In this document: positions 13,049 through 19,144 of the stretch, in pieces | Layout: each line of letters begins with the position of its first letter | Position numbering within the stretch: position 1 is the stretch's first letter | IMG/VR virus record: IMGVR_UViG_3300043410_000649 | Span: 1 to 23,671 of that record | Origin: a virus | Direction: 5' to 3' (one strand) | Length of the DNA: 23,671 nucleotides | The notes under the pieces: generated by a model | Seen by the model: the letters and a program-made list of their open reading frames with translations, nothing else | What the model was told of the DNA's origin: nothing | The model's database searches: none | Made by a program: the position numbers and the translations under genes

Positions 13049-13297
13049 ATGCCAACATATACATTTCGAAACAAAGAAACAGGTGAAGAGTTTGAACAAT
13101 TCATGGGAATCTCAGCTCGTGAAGAATATCTAAAACAAAATCCCCACTTAGAAACTTTAATTCTTGGTGCACCAGCACTTGGAGATTCTGTTCGTTTAGG
13201 GATCAGAAAAACTGATGCGGGATTTAAAGAAGTTTTACAGAAAATTCATGATAAGACAGCAGGAAGTGCATTAAATAAAACAACAAAACAACTATAA
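13049..13297 (+). CDS. FmdB-like small protein lacking zinc Cys
   Basis: An 82-residue protein beginning MPTYTFRNKETGEEFEQFM. The phrase parallels the FmdB zinc-ribbon family (MPxYxFxC..CG..FE), but the Cys positions are occupied by other residues, so no metal site is left. It continues APALGDSVRLGIRKTDAGFKEVLQKI, familiar from T4-like phages. AAGGAG is ideally placed. Role unknown; it lies directly before phoH. Confidence 0.75.
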   Translation: MPTYTFRNKETGEEFEQFMGISAREEYLKQNPHLETLILGAPALGDSVRLGIRKTDAGFKEVLQKIHDKTAGSALNKTTKQL

Positions 13298-13307
13298 GGA
13301 ACTGTGA

Positions 13308-14081
13308 ATGGCTCGTAAAGCTCCAATTAAAACTGGTGATGAGGTAGGTGAGAAAACAGTGAGAGGTGTTACAGTTAATAAACCAAATAATTCTTTAAGA
13401 ATTAAAATTGATGACTTAAAGACATTTGATCCGTTAACTGAAAATCAGAAATTATTTTTTGATGCGTATAAACGAGGAGATTATTTCGTTGCATTACACG
13501 GAGTAGCTGGTACTGGTAAAACCTTCTGTGCTTTGTATAAAGCAATTGAAGAGGTGTTAGATAAAGGAAACCCATTCGATAAAATTATTGTTGTTCGATC
13601 AGCAGTTCAATCTCGTGAGATTGGTCACCTTCCAGGTGATGTCAACGAGAAGATGGAAATTTTCCAACAACCATATCGTCAAATTTGCGAAACATTATTT
13701 GACAGACGTGATGCTTGGGATAGATTAGAAGAACAGCATCATATTGAATTTATTTCTACATCGTTCATTCGTGGTATGTCGTTTGACGACGCTATCATTA
13801 TTGTAGATGAGATGCAGAATTTAACATTTGAAGAGATTGACACAGTTATGACTCGTGTTGGTTATCGTTCAAAAATTATTTGGTGTGGCGATTATCGTCA
13901 AACTGATTTAAATAAACGTAAGACAGACGTATCTGGTATTTTGAAGTTTTTTGATATAGCCCAACATATGGGAGCGTTTACTCGAATTGAGTTTACTGTT
14001 GATGACATCGTTCGTTCGTCTTTGGTTAAGGATTATATTTTAGCTAAATTAAAATATGAAGATTACGAGGATAGCAAATGA
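13308..14081 (+). CDS. phoH: PhoH-like ATPase
   Basis: A 257-residue P-loop protein. Walker A is GVAGTGKT (65-72), Walker B is IIIVDEMQN (163-171), and SAVQSREIGHLPGDVNEKM (98-116) and the GDYRQTD stretch (194-200) are the family signatures. The domain occupies residues 40-250, after a basic, disordered N-terminus. In bacteria PhoH belongs to the phosphate-starvation regulon and is an ATPase linked to RNA metabolism; the phage role is not settled. Very common in T4-like aquatic phages. It ends in an ATGA overlap with the endolysin, so the two are co-translated. Confidence 0.93.
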   Translation: MARKAPIKTGDEVGEKTVRGVTVNKPNNSLRIKIDDLKTFDPLTENQKLFFDAYKRGDYFVALHGVAGTGKTFCALYKAIEEVLDKGNPFDKIIVVRSAVQSREIGHLPGDVNEKMEIFQQPYRQICETLFDRRDAWDRLEEQHHIEFISTSFIRGMSFDDAIIIVDEMQNLTFEEIDTVMTRVGYRSKIIWCGDYRQTDLNKRKTDVSGILKFFDIAQHMGAFTRIEFTVDDIVRSSLVKDYILAKLKYEDYEDSK

Positions 14082-14698
14082 TAACAGTAGAACAATTCCA
14101 TCACTTATTCCCAAGAAACACTGATCCAGATGGATGGGTCTCTTCAATGAATGAAGTGTTTCCAACGTATGAGATTAATACACCACAACGTGTTGCTGCG
14201 TTCTTGGCTCAATGTGGTCACGAATCTGGTGGCTGGACTGTATTTGAAGAAAATTTAAACTATTCAGCTAAAGGTTTGAATAGTATTTTCAAGAAGTATT
14301 TTCCAACACTTGAATCTGCTCAACCATATGAACGCAAACCGCAAATGATTGCCAATAAGATTTATGCTAATCGTATGGGTAATGGCGATGAAGCTAGTGG
14401 TGATGGATATAAGTATCGTGGGCGTGGACCAATTCAATTAACTGGTAAGTCTAATTATACTCAATACGCAAAAGACATGTTTGACGATTGGGAAAATTTG
14501 GTGGAGAATCCAGATTGGGTAACTGAAGATAAAGACTTCGCTCTTATGTCAGCTATTTGGTTCTGGAATAAAAATGGTTTGAATAGAGAAGCAGACGCAG
14601 GTGATATCAAGACAATGACACGTAAGATTAATGGTGGATATATTGGACTTGAAGACCGAATTAAACATTACAATGAGGCAATACATTTACTAACATAA
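14078..14698 (+). CDS. GH19 endolysin (chitinase/lysozyme-like)
   Basis: A 206-residue glycoside hydrolase family 19 protein. FLAQCGHESGGW carries the catalytic Glu (about E49), a second acidic cluster follows in VFEENLNYSA (56-64), and YKYRGRGPIQLTGKSNYT (111-128) is the family substrate-binding signature. The domain fills the protein; there is no signal peptide, so it needs a holin or other route to the wall. It cleaves peptidoglycan glycan strands for lysis in phages. Overlaps its neighbours at both ends (ATGA, TAATG). Confidence 0.9.
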   Translation: MITVEQFHHLFPRNTDPDGWVSSMNEVFPTYEINTPQRVAAFLAQCGHESGGWTVFEENLNYSAKGLNSIFKKYFPTLESAQPYERKPQMIANKIYANRMGNGDEASGDGYKYRGRGPIQLTGKSNYTQYAKDMFDDWENLVENPDWVTEDKDFALMSAIWFWNKNGLNREADAGDIKTMTRKINGGYIGLEDRIKHYNEAIHLLT

Positions 14699-15348
14699 TG
14701 AAAACTTTTATACATCATGATTTTGCGAAACTAGAACGCATTACTACACCAGAGGTGAGGTTATATAAAACTCCCTCTGGTAATTCTTATCCATCTGTAA
14801 CTTCTGTCACAGGATTGCATACCGCTAAAGGTATTGCTGAGTGGAGAAAAAGAGTAGGAAATGAAGAAGCTAATAGAATTTCAGCAAGAGCCTCGTCAAG
14901 AGGAACACGTGTCCACCAACTGTGCGAAGATTATCTTAGATTTGGAAAAGCTGATGCGGACATATTCGATCAAGAAATGTTCGGATCAATCAAATTTCTA
15001 CTCGATCAGATTGACAACATCCACTGCTTGGAAACGCCATTATGGAGTGATCACTTACAAGTCGCTGGGACAGTTGACTGTATCGCAGAGTTCCAGGGTA
15101 AACTTAGTGTTATAGATTTTAAAACATCATCTCGTCCTAAAGATAGAGATGATATCCATAATTACTTTATGCAATGTGCTGCATATTCTGTTGCATTTGA
15201 AGAACGAACAGGAATTCCTATTGGAAGACTTGTAATTATTATGGCAGTTGACAACGAGGAACCAAGATGGTTTATTGAGAAGCGTGATAATTGGATCGGT
15301 GGATTTAAAAAGTTGCGTTTGGAATATAAAAATTTAAAAAATATTTGA
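14698..15348 (+). CDS. PD-(D/E)XK exonuclease (RecB/Cas4-like)
   Basis: A 216-residue nuclease with the full RecB-type motif set: H73 in RVHQLCE, E112 in LETPLW, D127 in VAGTVDCIAE, D140-F-K142 in SVIDFKTS, and Q159...Y163 in FMQCAAYS. These coordinate the metal and define an exonuclease of the type often found in T4-like aquatic phages. The first 60 residues (SYPSVTSVTGLHTAKGIAEWRKRVG) match the N-terminal part of these phage enzymes. It likely trims DNA ends in recombination or host DNA breakdown. Its TGA stop lies inside the -35 of the next promoter. Confidence 0.9.
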   Translation: MKTFIHHDFAKLERITTPEVRLYKTPSGNSYPSVTSVTGLHTAKGIAEWRKRVGNEEANRISARASSRGTRVHQLCEDYLRFGKADADIFDQEMFGSIKFLLDQIDNIHCLETPLWSDHLQVAGTVDCIAEFQGKLSVIDFKTSSRPKDRDDIHNYFMQCAAYSVAFEERTGIPIGRLVIIMAVDNEEPRWFIEKRDNWIGGFKKLRLEYKNLKNI

Positions 15349-15373
15349 CAAATATATAAAACTGGAGTATACT
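15345..15373 (+). promoter_or_regulatory. Sigma70-like promoter upstream of the tmRNA region
   Basis: TTGACA (15345-15350) contains the exonuclease stop. A 17-bp spacer ending GGAG is followed by TATACT (15368-15373). The predicted +1 is about 15380, after the ATG of the ORF at 15375. So it may chiefly serve the tmRNA about 200 bases on, or the ORF uses another start. Confidence 0.85.
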
Positions 15374-15374
15374 T

Positions 15375-15575
15375 ATGTTATATGTCGATTATAAGTTTGA
15401 CCTAAATGATAATATTATCATTTTTGATTCTGATTTAAAATTAACTACTCAGACCAATGAGAAGAAGTGGGGTAATTTACCACAAAGTTGGAAAGAGGGT
15501 GATATGTTTAAACTCATCACAGGTGCTAATGGTAATGTTACATTAGTTAAACTAACAACCGATGGTAAGATGTAA
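15375..15575 (+). CDS. Small hypothetical protein before the tmRNA
   Basis: A 66-residue protein, probably a small beta barrel (MLYVDYKFDLNDNIIIFDSDLKL, WGNLPQSWKEGDMFKLI, then VTLVKL). It looks like a real phage protein, but its ATG is two bases after the -10 hexamer and five bases before the predicted +1. It could be translated from readthrough of the upstream operon. It ends directly against the tmRNA acceptor piece. Confidence 0.62.
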   Translation: MLYVDYKFDLNDNIIIFDSDLKLTTQTNEKKWGNLPQSWKEGDMFKLITGANGNVTLVKLTTDGKM

Positions 15576-15643
15576 AGAATTGTTGTAATCCCTTCAAAGC
15601 GAAGGCATGTTGGACGAGGGTTCGATTCCCTCCACCTCCACCA

Positions 15644-15705
15644 GAAGTATATTGACGATCCGAGTATTCTGGAAGCAAACACGAAAGTGGCAATGTACTT
15701 CTGAT
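15644..15705 (+). other. Excised intervening segment of the permuted tmRNA
   Basis: It lies between the CCA end and the first G of the coding piece. Its ends pair: AGAAGTATATTG (15643-15654) with CAATGTACTTCT (15691-15702), 12 bp with one U-G pair, closing a 36-base loop. This helix stacks on the acceptor stem and would present both cut sites to tRNA-end processing enzymes such as RNase P and 3' exo/endonucleases. Confidence 0.8.
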
Positions 15706-15790
15706 GGGGGTGACCAGGTTTCGACAGCGTGAGATAGTAGAGACGGCAACACGGTAGGCGATGACCGTAAATCAAGCAAATAAAGTAAAT

Positions 15791-15823
15791 GCAAACGATA
15801 ATGTTTGGGCTCTTGCAGCGTAA
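15791..15823 (+). other. tmRNA tag reading frame (ANDNVWALAA)
   Basis: GCA resume codon, then AACGATAATGTTTGGGCTCT, TGCAGCG and TAA: ten codons, ending in Ala-Leu-Ala-Ala. ALAA ends are recognised by ClpXP/ClpAP in proteobacteria. The tag follows AGTAAAT, a usual context for the resume codon. It is close to the E. coli ANDENYALAA form. Confidence 0.92.
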
Positions 15824-15893
15824 GCTGACTTGACCTGAGGTTTCGCTGACTGTCCTTATTACCCAATCAGTCAGCACTTACATAGGAATATAA

Positions 15894-16979
15894 ATGACCG
15901 AAGTTATTGGTAGAAGTGTTTGGGATTACTCTGAGTTAATGTCTGATGAAAATTGGAAATATGCATTGACAGATTCCGATATCGAAGAGATTGATTCTGC
16001 CATCGCATATGTGATTAATAATCAAATACCTTTGGAGAGTTTGAATAAACAAAATTTCCCATTAAAACACTTATCAGAAAAACTGGAATATCTACTTCAG
16101 GAAATTAATACTGGTAGAGGTTTTGTTTATATTACAGGTCTGCCTGTTAAAAAGTATAATGAACTTGAATCAACAGTTGCTTATCTTGGATTAAGTGTTT
16201 ATCTTGGTAAACTTCGTTGCCACAATAGTCATGGTTGGATGATGAATCGTCTGATCGATATGGATAGAGATAAGAAAAATCCAAATACGTTGTTGGCACA
16301 AACGAGTATTGAGTTTACAACTCACACTGATAGTTGCGACATTGTTGGAATTCTTTGTATACAAAATGTTTCAAAAGAAAATGGTGGCGACACATACGTA
16401 GCAAGCAGTGGTGCGATTCATAATAAAATGTTAAATGATACACCAGAATTACTTGAACAACTATTTCATGAATTCCCTTGCGATCGTAGAGGACAAATTC
16501 CAGAAGGCAAGGATCCATGGTATATGATGCCTGTATTTTCTTGGTTTCATGGTAATTTAACTACTTGGTTCCACAGACAATATATAAATTTAGTACAAGG
16601 AATTTATCCAGAAGCTCCAAGGGTGACTGAGAAAGAGCAACTTGCATTAAAGACGTTCGAGAAAATATCAACTGATCCAAATTATATGATTAACTTTCAT
16701 ATAGAATCTGGTGATATGATTTTTATGAACAATCTAACAGTTGTTCATGGAAGAACTACTTGGCGTGATGGTGATAGCTTTGAGGACAAGCGATATCTAT
16801 ATCGTGTTTGGTTATGTCAAGAATCTGGCATTAAAATTCCAGATTGTTATAAAGATAGATGGGGATCTACAACCCCAGGAGATCGTGGTGGGTTTTATGG
16901 AAAACCTAACATCAAATATAAAGTTCCATCATTACAGGAAGTAATTGATGATACTGCTGCTACAGCAAAGAAAGGGTAA
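15894..16979 (+). CDS. 2-oxoglutarate/Fe(II) oxygenase, TauD/TfdA-like
   Basis: A 361-residue oxygenase with the complete facial triad: H144-x-D146 in FTTHTDSCDI and H285 in LTVVHGRTTW, followed by Arg304 (or R300) in KRYLYRVWL for binding 2-oxoglutarate. GGDTYVASSGAIHNKM and FHIESGDMIFMNN are usual for the TauD/clavaminate-synthase branch. The N-terminal 140 residues are the family's lid. AGGA lies 9 bases before the ATG, immediately after the tmRNA. Such enzymes hydroxylate small molecules, but phage relatives can also modify nucleobases or proteins. The substrate is unknown. Probably an auxiliary gene picked up from a host. Confidence 0.85.
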   Translation: MTEVIGRSVWDYSELMSDENWKYALTDSDIEEIDSAIAYVINNQIPLESLNKQNFPLKHLSEKLEYLLQEINTGRGFVYITGLPVKKYNELESTVAYLGLSVYLGKLRCHNSHGWMMNRLIDMDRDKKNPNTLLAQTSIEFTTHTDSCDIVGILCIQNVSKENGGDTYVASSGAIHNKMLNDTPELLEQLFHEFPCDRRGQIPEGKDPWYMMPVFSWFHGNLTTWFHRQYINLVQGIYPEAPRVTEKEQLALKTFEKISTDPNYMINFHIESGDMIFMNNLTVVHGRTTWRDGDSFEDKRYLYRVWLCQESGIKIPDCYKDRWGSTTPGDRGGFYGKPNIKYKVPSLQEVIDDTAATAKKG

Positions 16980-16980
16980 T

Positions 16981-17160
16981 ATGAAAAAATCTTTATTGTT
17001 GATTGCGTCTTTAATGTTATCAACTACATTAATGGCTGCTACTCCTAAAAAGAATGAAAAGAAACCAGAATGTAAACCTAGTAAAGAGGTAGTTTGTAAA
17101 GATTCTTTAAAGGGTAAGGAAAGACCTACTCCAAAGAAAAAGAAAACAGAAGCTAAATAG
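16981..17160 (+). CDS. Small exported Lys-rich peptide
   Basis: A 59-residue ORF. MKKSLLLIASLMLSTTLMAA is a good signal peptide with probable cleavage before or near TPKKN. The mature part of about 39 residues is almost all Lys, Pro, Glu, Thr and two Cys (C42-like and C51-like spacing within ECKPSKEVVCKD), suggesting one disulfide in the periplasm. It starts one base after the oxygenase stop with AAAGGG upstream. No homology can be claimed. A periplasmic factor acting on the wall or outer membrane is a guess. Confidence 0.6.
   Translation: MKKSLLLIASLMLSTTLMAATPKKNEKKPECKPSKEVVCKDSLKGKERPTPKKKKTEAK
17153..17160 (+). promoter_or_regulatory. Candidate T4-type late promoter (CTAAATAG)
   Basis: CTAAATAG contains the TAG stop of the exported peptide. 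A 72-base leader follows before the gene at 17233. The leader holds TGATGG/CCATCA, a possible hairpin, and AAGGAG near the ATG. A long leader, strong ribosome site and terminator suggest high-level expression. Confidence 0.45.
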
Positions 17161-17232
17161 TATTACACGTTGGTTGATGGATCCAAATAAAACCATCATT
17201 ACACAACACTCATAACACACAAGGAGTAAAAC

Positions 17233-17505
17233 ATGAGTAACATGACACCTTTCGAGATTCGTCTCGAGCTTTTAAAAATGGCCAAAGATATGCTCAATGA
17301 TGAGTACTACGGCAAGCGTGAACAAATTAGCAACGACTGGCATATGAAAGTCGAATCTGCTAAACTAAATGGAGGCACGATTCCTGATCATCCAGGTTTC
17401 CCCGCTATCCCAACTGAAACAGAAATTATCGCAAAGGCAACTGCCTTAAATGGTTTCGTTTCTAACATCCCACTAGATACAAAGACTAGCAAGAAGTCCA
17501 CCTGA
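17233..17505 (+). CDS. Conserved T4-like phage protein (MTPFEIRLELLKMAKDML)
   Basis: A 90-residue protein. The first half is an amphipathic helix with EIRLELLKMAKDMLNDEYYGKREQ; the second has a Pro-rich segment and EIIAKATALNGFVS. This arrangement is conserved among T4-like aquatic phages, from memory, with no known function. AAGGAG sits 8 bases before the ATG. It is bounded by a possible late promoter and a clear terminator, so it is probably made in quantity as its own unit, perhaps a structural or packaging component. Confidence 0.82.
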   Translation: MSNMTPFEIRLELLKMAKDMLNDEYYGKREQISNDWHMKVESAKLNGGTIPDHPGFPAIPTETEIIAKATALNGFVSNIPLDTKTSKKST

Positions 17506-17514
17506 TAGGGATCT

Positions 17515-17538
17515 GGGTGTGCATTTCGCACACCCTTT
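17515..17538 (+). terminator. Rho-independent terminator
   Basis: GGGTGTGC pairs perfectly with GCACACCC around ATTTC, followed by TTTAA. The 8-bp GC-rich stem is the strongest after that at 23112. Its T tail is short. Confidence 0.85.
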
Positions 17539-17557
17539 AACTAATTAAGGAGATAAT

Positions 17558-18115
17558 ATGCGAGTATATAAAAATATATTCCTAATCATCTTAGCAATGA
17601 TTGTCATGACTGTTACCGCAGTCGCTTATCAAAATGAATTTAAATTACTTGATGTTAAATATTCAGATTTAACTAAGGATGCCAAACGACAAGTAGATTG
17701 TTTAGCTGAAAACATTTATCACGAAGCTGGACATGAGGAACAAGAAGGAAAAGTGGCAGTCGCCATGGTAACATTAAATAGAACACAAGACCCAAGATAT
17801 CCTAAAGATATTTGTGGTGTTGTTAAACAAAAGGTAAACTTAACATGTCAGTTCTCTTGGTTCTGCATGCCAGTTACTTTAAATAAGAGAAGCGATAGAT
17901 ATCTAGAATCACTAGATGTTGCTTTACATGTTTATGCTAATTATGAAAAATTACATGACATGACCAAAGGTGCTTTATATTATCATGCTGATTATGTAAA
18001 CCCTAAATGGAAATTAGAAAAGACTGTTGTTATTGGTCGACATATATTTTATAAAGAAAGTGGTAAACATTATGATGCAAAAATTAAATCTACAACTAAA
18101 GGAAGACCAATCTAA
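17558..18115 (+). CDS. SleB-like cell-wall hydrolase
   Basis: A 185-residue protein. An N-terminal hydrophobic segment (residues 5-24, FLIILAMIVMTVTAVAY) is a signal anchor or signal peptide. The rest is the SleB/Hydrolase_2 domain: CLAENIYHEAGHEEQEGKVAVAMV (48-71) with catalytic Glu about E56, then LNRTQDPRYPKDICGVV, CQFSW (97-101) and GALYYHADYVNPKW (138-151). Such enzymes cleave the peptidoglycan glycan chain as lytic transglycosylases. The membrane segment suggests export through Sec or a SAR-type release. A second wall enzyme besides the GH19 endolysin. AAGGAG precedes the ATG. Confidence 0.88.
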   Translation: MRVYKNIFLIILAMIVMTVTAVAYQNEFKLLDVKYSDLTKDAKRQVDCLAENIYHEAGHEEQEGKVAVAMVTLNRTQDPRYPKDICGVVKQKVNLTCQFSWFCMPVTLNKRSDRYLESLDVALHVYANYEKLHDMTKGALYYHADYVNPKWKLEKTVVIGRHIFYKESGKHYDAKIKSTTKGRPI

Positions 18116-18629
18116 ACATTCGTTCTTCTTATTGATGGAAGACATTTCACTTACTACTTGTAAACAGGCTGTTGAGTGGATTCTAGAAGCCAATTTCTCA
18201 GAAGAACGTCCGAGTATGTTAAACCTAATCGTCTGCTCTCCAGGTGGCGATTTAAATGCTGCTTTTGCTTTAGTTGATACTATGCGTGGTTCTGCCATCC
18301 CAATCAGAACAATTGGTTTAGGTCAAATCGCATCAGCTGGTTTATTGATTTTCATTTCTGGCGACAAAGGACAAAGAATTTTGACTCCTAACACTTCAAT
18401 TTTATCTCATCAATATTCATGGGGTGCTTTTGGTAAGGAACATGAATTATTTGCCACAATTAAAGAATTTGATTTAACTACTAAACGTATGATTGCGCAT
18501 TATAAAAAATGCACTGGTATGGCAGAACAAAACATTCGTGATGTTCTATTACCACCACAAGACGTTTGGTTGTCTGCACAAGAAGCAAAGAAACATGGAT
18601 TATGCGATGATGTTAAAGATCTTAAGTAA
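18072..18629 (+). CDS. clpP: ClpP-like serine protease
   Basis: A 185-residue ClpP-fold protease, near the normal length of about 195. Catalytic Ser is S89 in GQIASAG, His is H113 in SILSHQYSW, and Asp is D164 in QDVWLSAQEA; all three are present. SPGGDLNAAFALVDTM (56-71) is the family's turn before the first catalytic helix. ClpP forms a 14-mer barrel that needs ClpX or ClpA to unfold substrates, including proteins with the tmRNA tag. It starts inside the SleB-like gene (two ATG in a row at 18072 and 18075). Related phage ClpP proteins are sometimes prohead proteases, an alternative role. No ATPase partner is visible nearby. Confidence 0.88.
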   Translation: MMQKLNLQLKEDQSKHSFFLLMEDISLTTCKQAVEWILEANFSEERPSMLNLIVCSPGGDLNAAFALVDTMRGSAIPIRTIGLGQIASAGLLIFISGDKGQRILTPNTSILSHQYSWGAFGKEHELFATIKEFDLTTKRMIAHYKKCTGMAEQNIRDVLLPPQDVWLSAQEAKKHGLCDDVKDLK

Positions 18630-18798
18630 ATATATTCGTTATTCTGGTATTTGGTTTGGGTTAGTAATTAACCCATTTCACTGGACGTTCTCGTCTCAGT
18701 TTTTACATCCAGATGAGTTGAATCCAAACATGAAAGGAATTTACATTTCCATTGGTCCAGTTTGGGTTCGTGTTGTTATTGATGATGGTTCATGGTAA
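18610..18798 (+). CDS. Small conserved phage protein (IRYSGIWFGLVINPFHW)
   Basis: A 62-residue protein with alternating hydrophobic and aromatic residues: IRYSGIWFGLVINPFHW and MKGIYISIGPVWVRVVIDDGSW. It resembles a small beta-rich phage protein family; it may sit at the membrane but has no long helix. The ATG at 18607 or 18610 is chosen because both lie in the end of clpP with no upstream stop conflict. Function unknown. Confidence 0.68.
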   Translation: MLKILSKYIRYSGIWFGLVINPFHWTFSSQFLHPDELNPNMKGIYISIGPVWVRVVIDDGSW

Positions 18799-18807
18799 GG
18801 AGACTTT

Positions 18808-19053
18808 ATGAGTATGGAAAAAAACAATGATAGTTTGGCGTTTATTATTGGTGTAGTTTTAGTTGTTATTACAGGCATAGTCTGCGCAACTTATTACAAC
18901 ATTAAACGTGACGATAACCTAAAATCGAACATTGAATCTGCCATTGTAAAGGGTATTGACCCAGTGGCTGTTCGTTGTGCCTATGAAACAAGCAGTAATA
19001 CCTGTGTTGTGTATGCAGCCAACCACAATAGGGAATTCCAGCCTAAAAAGTGA
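18808..19053 (+). CDS. Single-span membrane protein
   Basis: An 81-residue protein. Residues 10-29 (LAFIIGVVLVVITGIVCATYY) form one transmembrane helix; the remainder is polar with two Cys (RCAYETSSNTC), possibly a disulfide if exported. AAGGAG precedes the ATG. No relation recognised; a spanin-like or small inner-membrane role is possible but not shown. Confidence 0.68.
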   Translation: MSMEKNNDSLAFIIGVVLVVITGIVCATYYNIKRDDNLKSNIESAIVKGIDPVAVRCAYETSSNTCVVYAANHNREFQPKK

Positions 19054-19067
19054 TCCTAGAACCACCT

Positions 19068-19105
19068 ACAGTTAAGGGCTAAAATATTTTTAAACTCTTA
19101 CCTGT
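19068..19105 (+). other. Imperfect hairpin in the gap before the terminator
   Basis: ACAGTTAAGGG can pair with CTCTTACCTGT over 11 positions, with one mismatch and one G-U, around a 16-base AT loop. It lies just upstream of a second perfect hairpin. It could be an RNA 3'-end stabiliser or a small RNA. Confidence 0.35.
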
Positions 19106-19116
19106 AAAGGATTAAA

Positions 19117-19144
19117 ATACCCCTATTTTTAGTAGGGGTATTTA
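19117..19144 (+). terminator. Rho-independent terminator
   Basis: ATACCCCTA pairs perfectly with TAGGGGTAT around TTTTTAG, running into TTTA. Its 3' end overlaps the -35 of the next promoter, so ending and starting transcription are joined at one site. Confidence 0.85.

Larger units (their letters stand above)
15580..15878 (+). ncRNA. ssrA: Circularly permuted (two-piece) tmRNA
   Basis: tmRNA rescues stalled ribosomes by adding a degradation tag. Here the halves of the alanine-tRNA-like domain are in reversed order. The acceptor piece comes first: a CCTTC/GAAGG hairpin (15591-15605), T-arm GAGGG-TTCGATT-CCCTC (15616-15632), 3' acceptor strand CACCTCC (15633-15639), then ACCA to 15643. A 62-base intervening segment follows. 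The coding piece begins at 15706 with GGGGGTG, which pairs with CACCTCC over 7 bp and keeps the alanine G3:U70 pair. Next is the conserved GGTTTCGACA, a likely first pseudoknot with ACGGT/ACCGT (15751-15768), and the tag ORF (15791-15823, ANDNVWALAA). GCTGACT/AGTCAGC (15845-15875) forms a final hairpin. The mature ends at 15580 and 15878 are estimates. SmpB is not in the window, so host SmpB is presumed. Confidence 0.9.

Noticed and set aside
13049-13297. FmdB zinc-ribbon protein
   Set aside because: The wording of the N-terminus fits but every metal-binding Cys is absent, so a zinc-binding call is not justified. It is listed only as FmdB-like.
15606-15712. An ordinary tRNA gene, because of the T-arm and CCA
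   Set aside because: No anticodon arm or D-arm precedes the T-arm in normal order. The matching 5' acceptor strand is downstream, which only a permuted tmRNA explains.
15449-15877. Minus-strand ORFs of 142 and 90 codons spanning the tmRNA
   Set aside because: They run antisense through the tRNA-like domain, the tag and the neighbouring ORF. Structured RNA gives open frames by chance, and there is no ribosome site or family resemblance.
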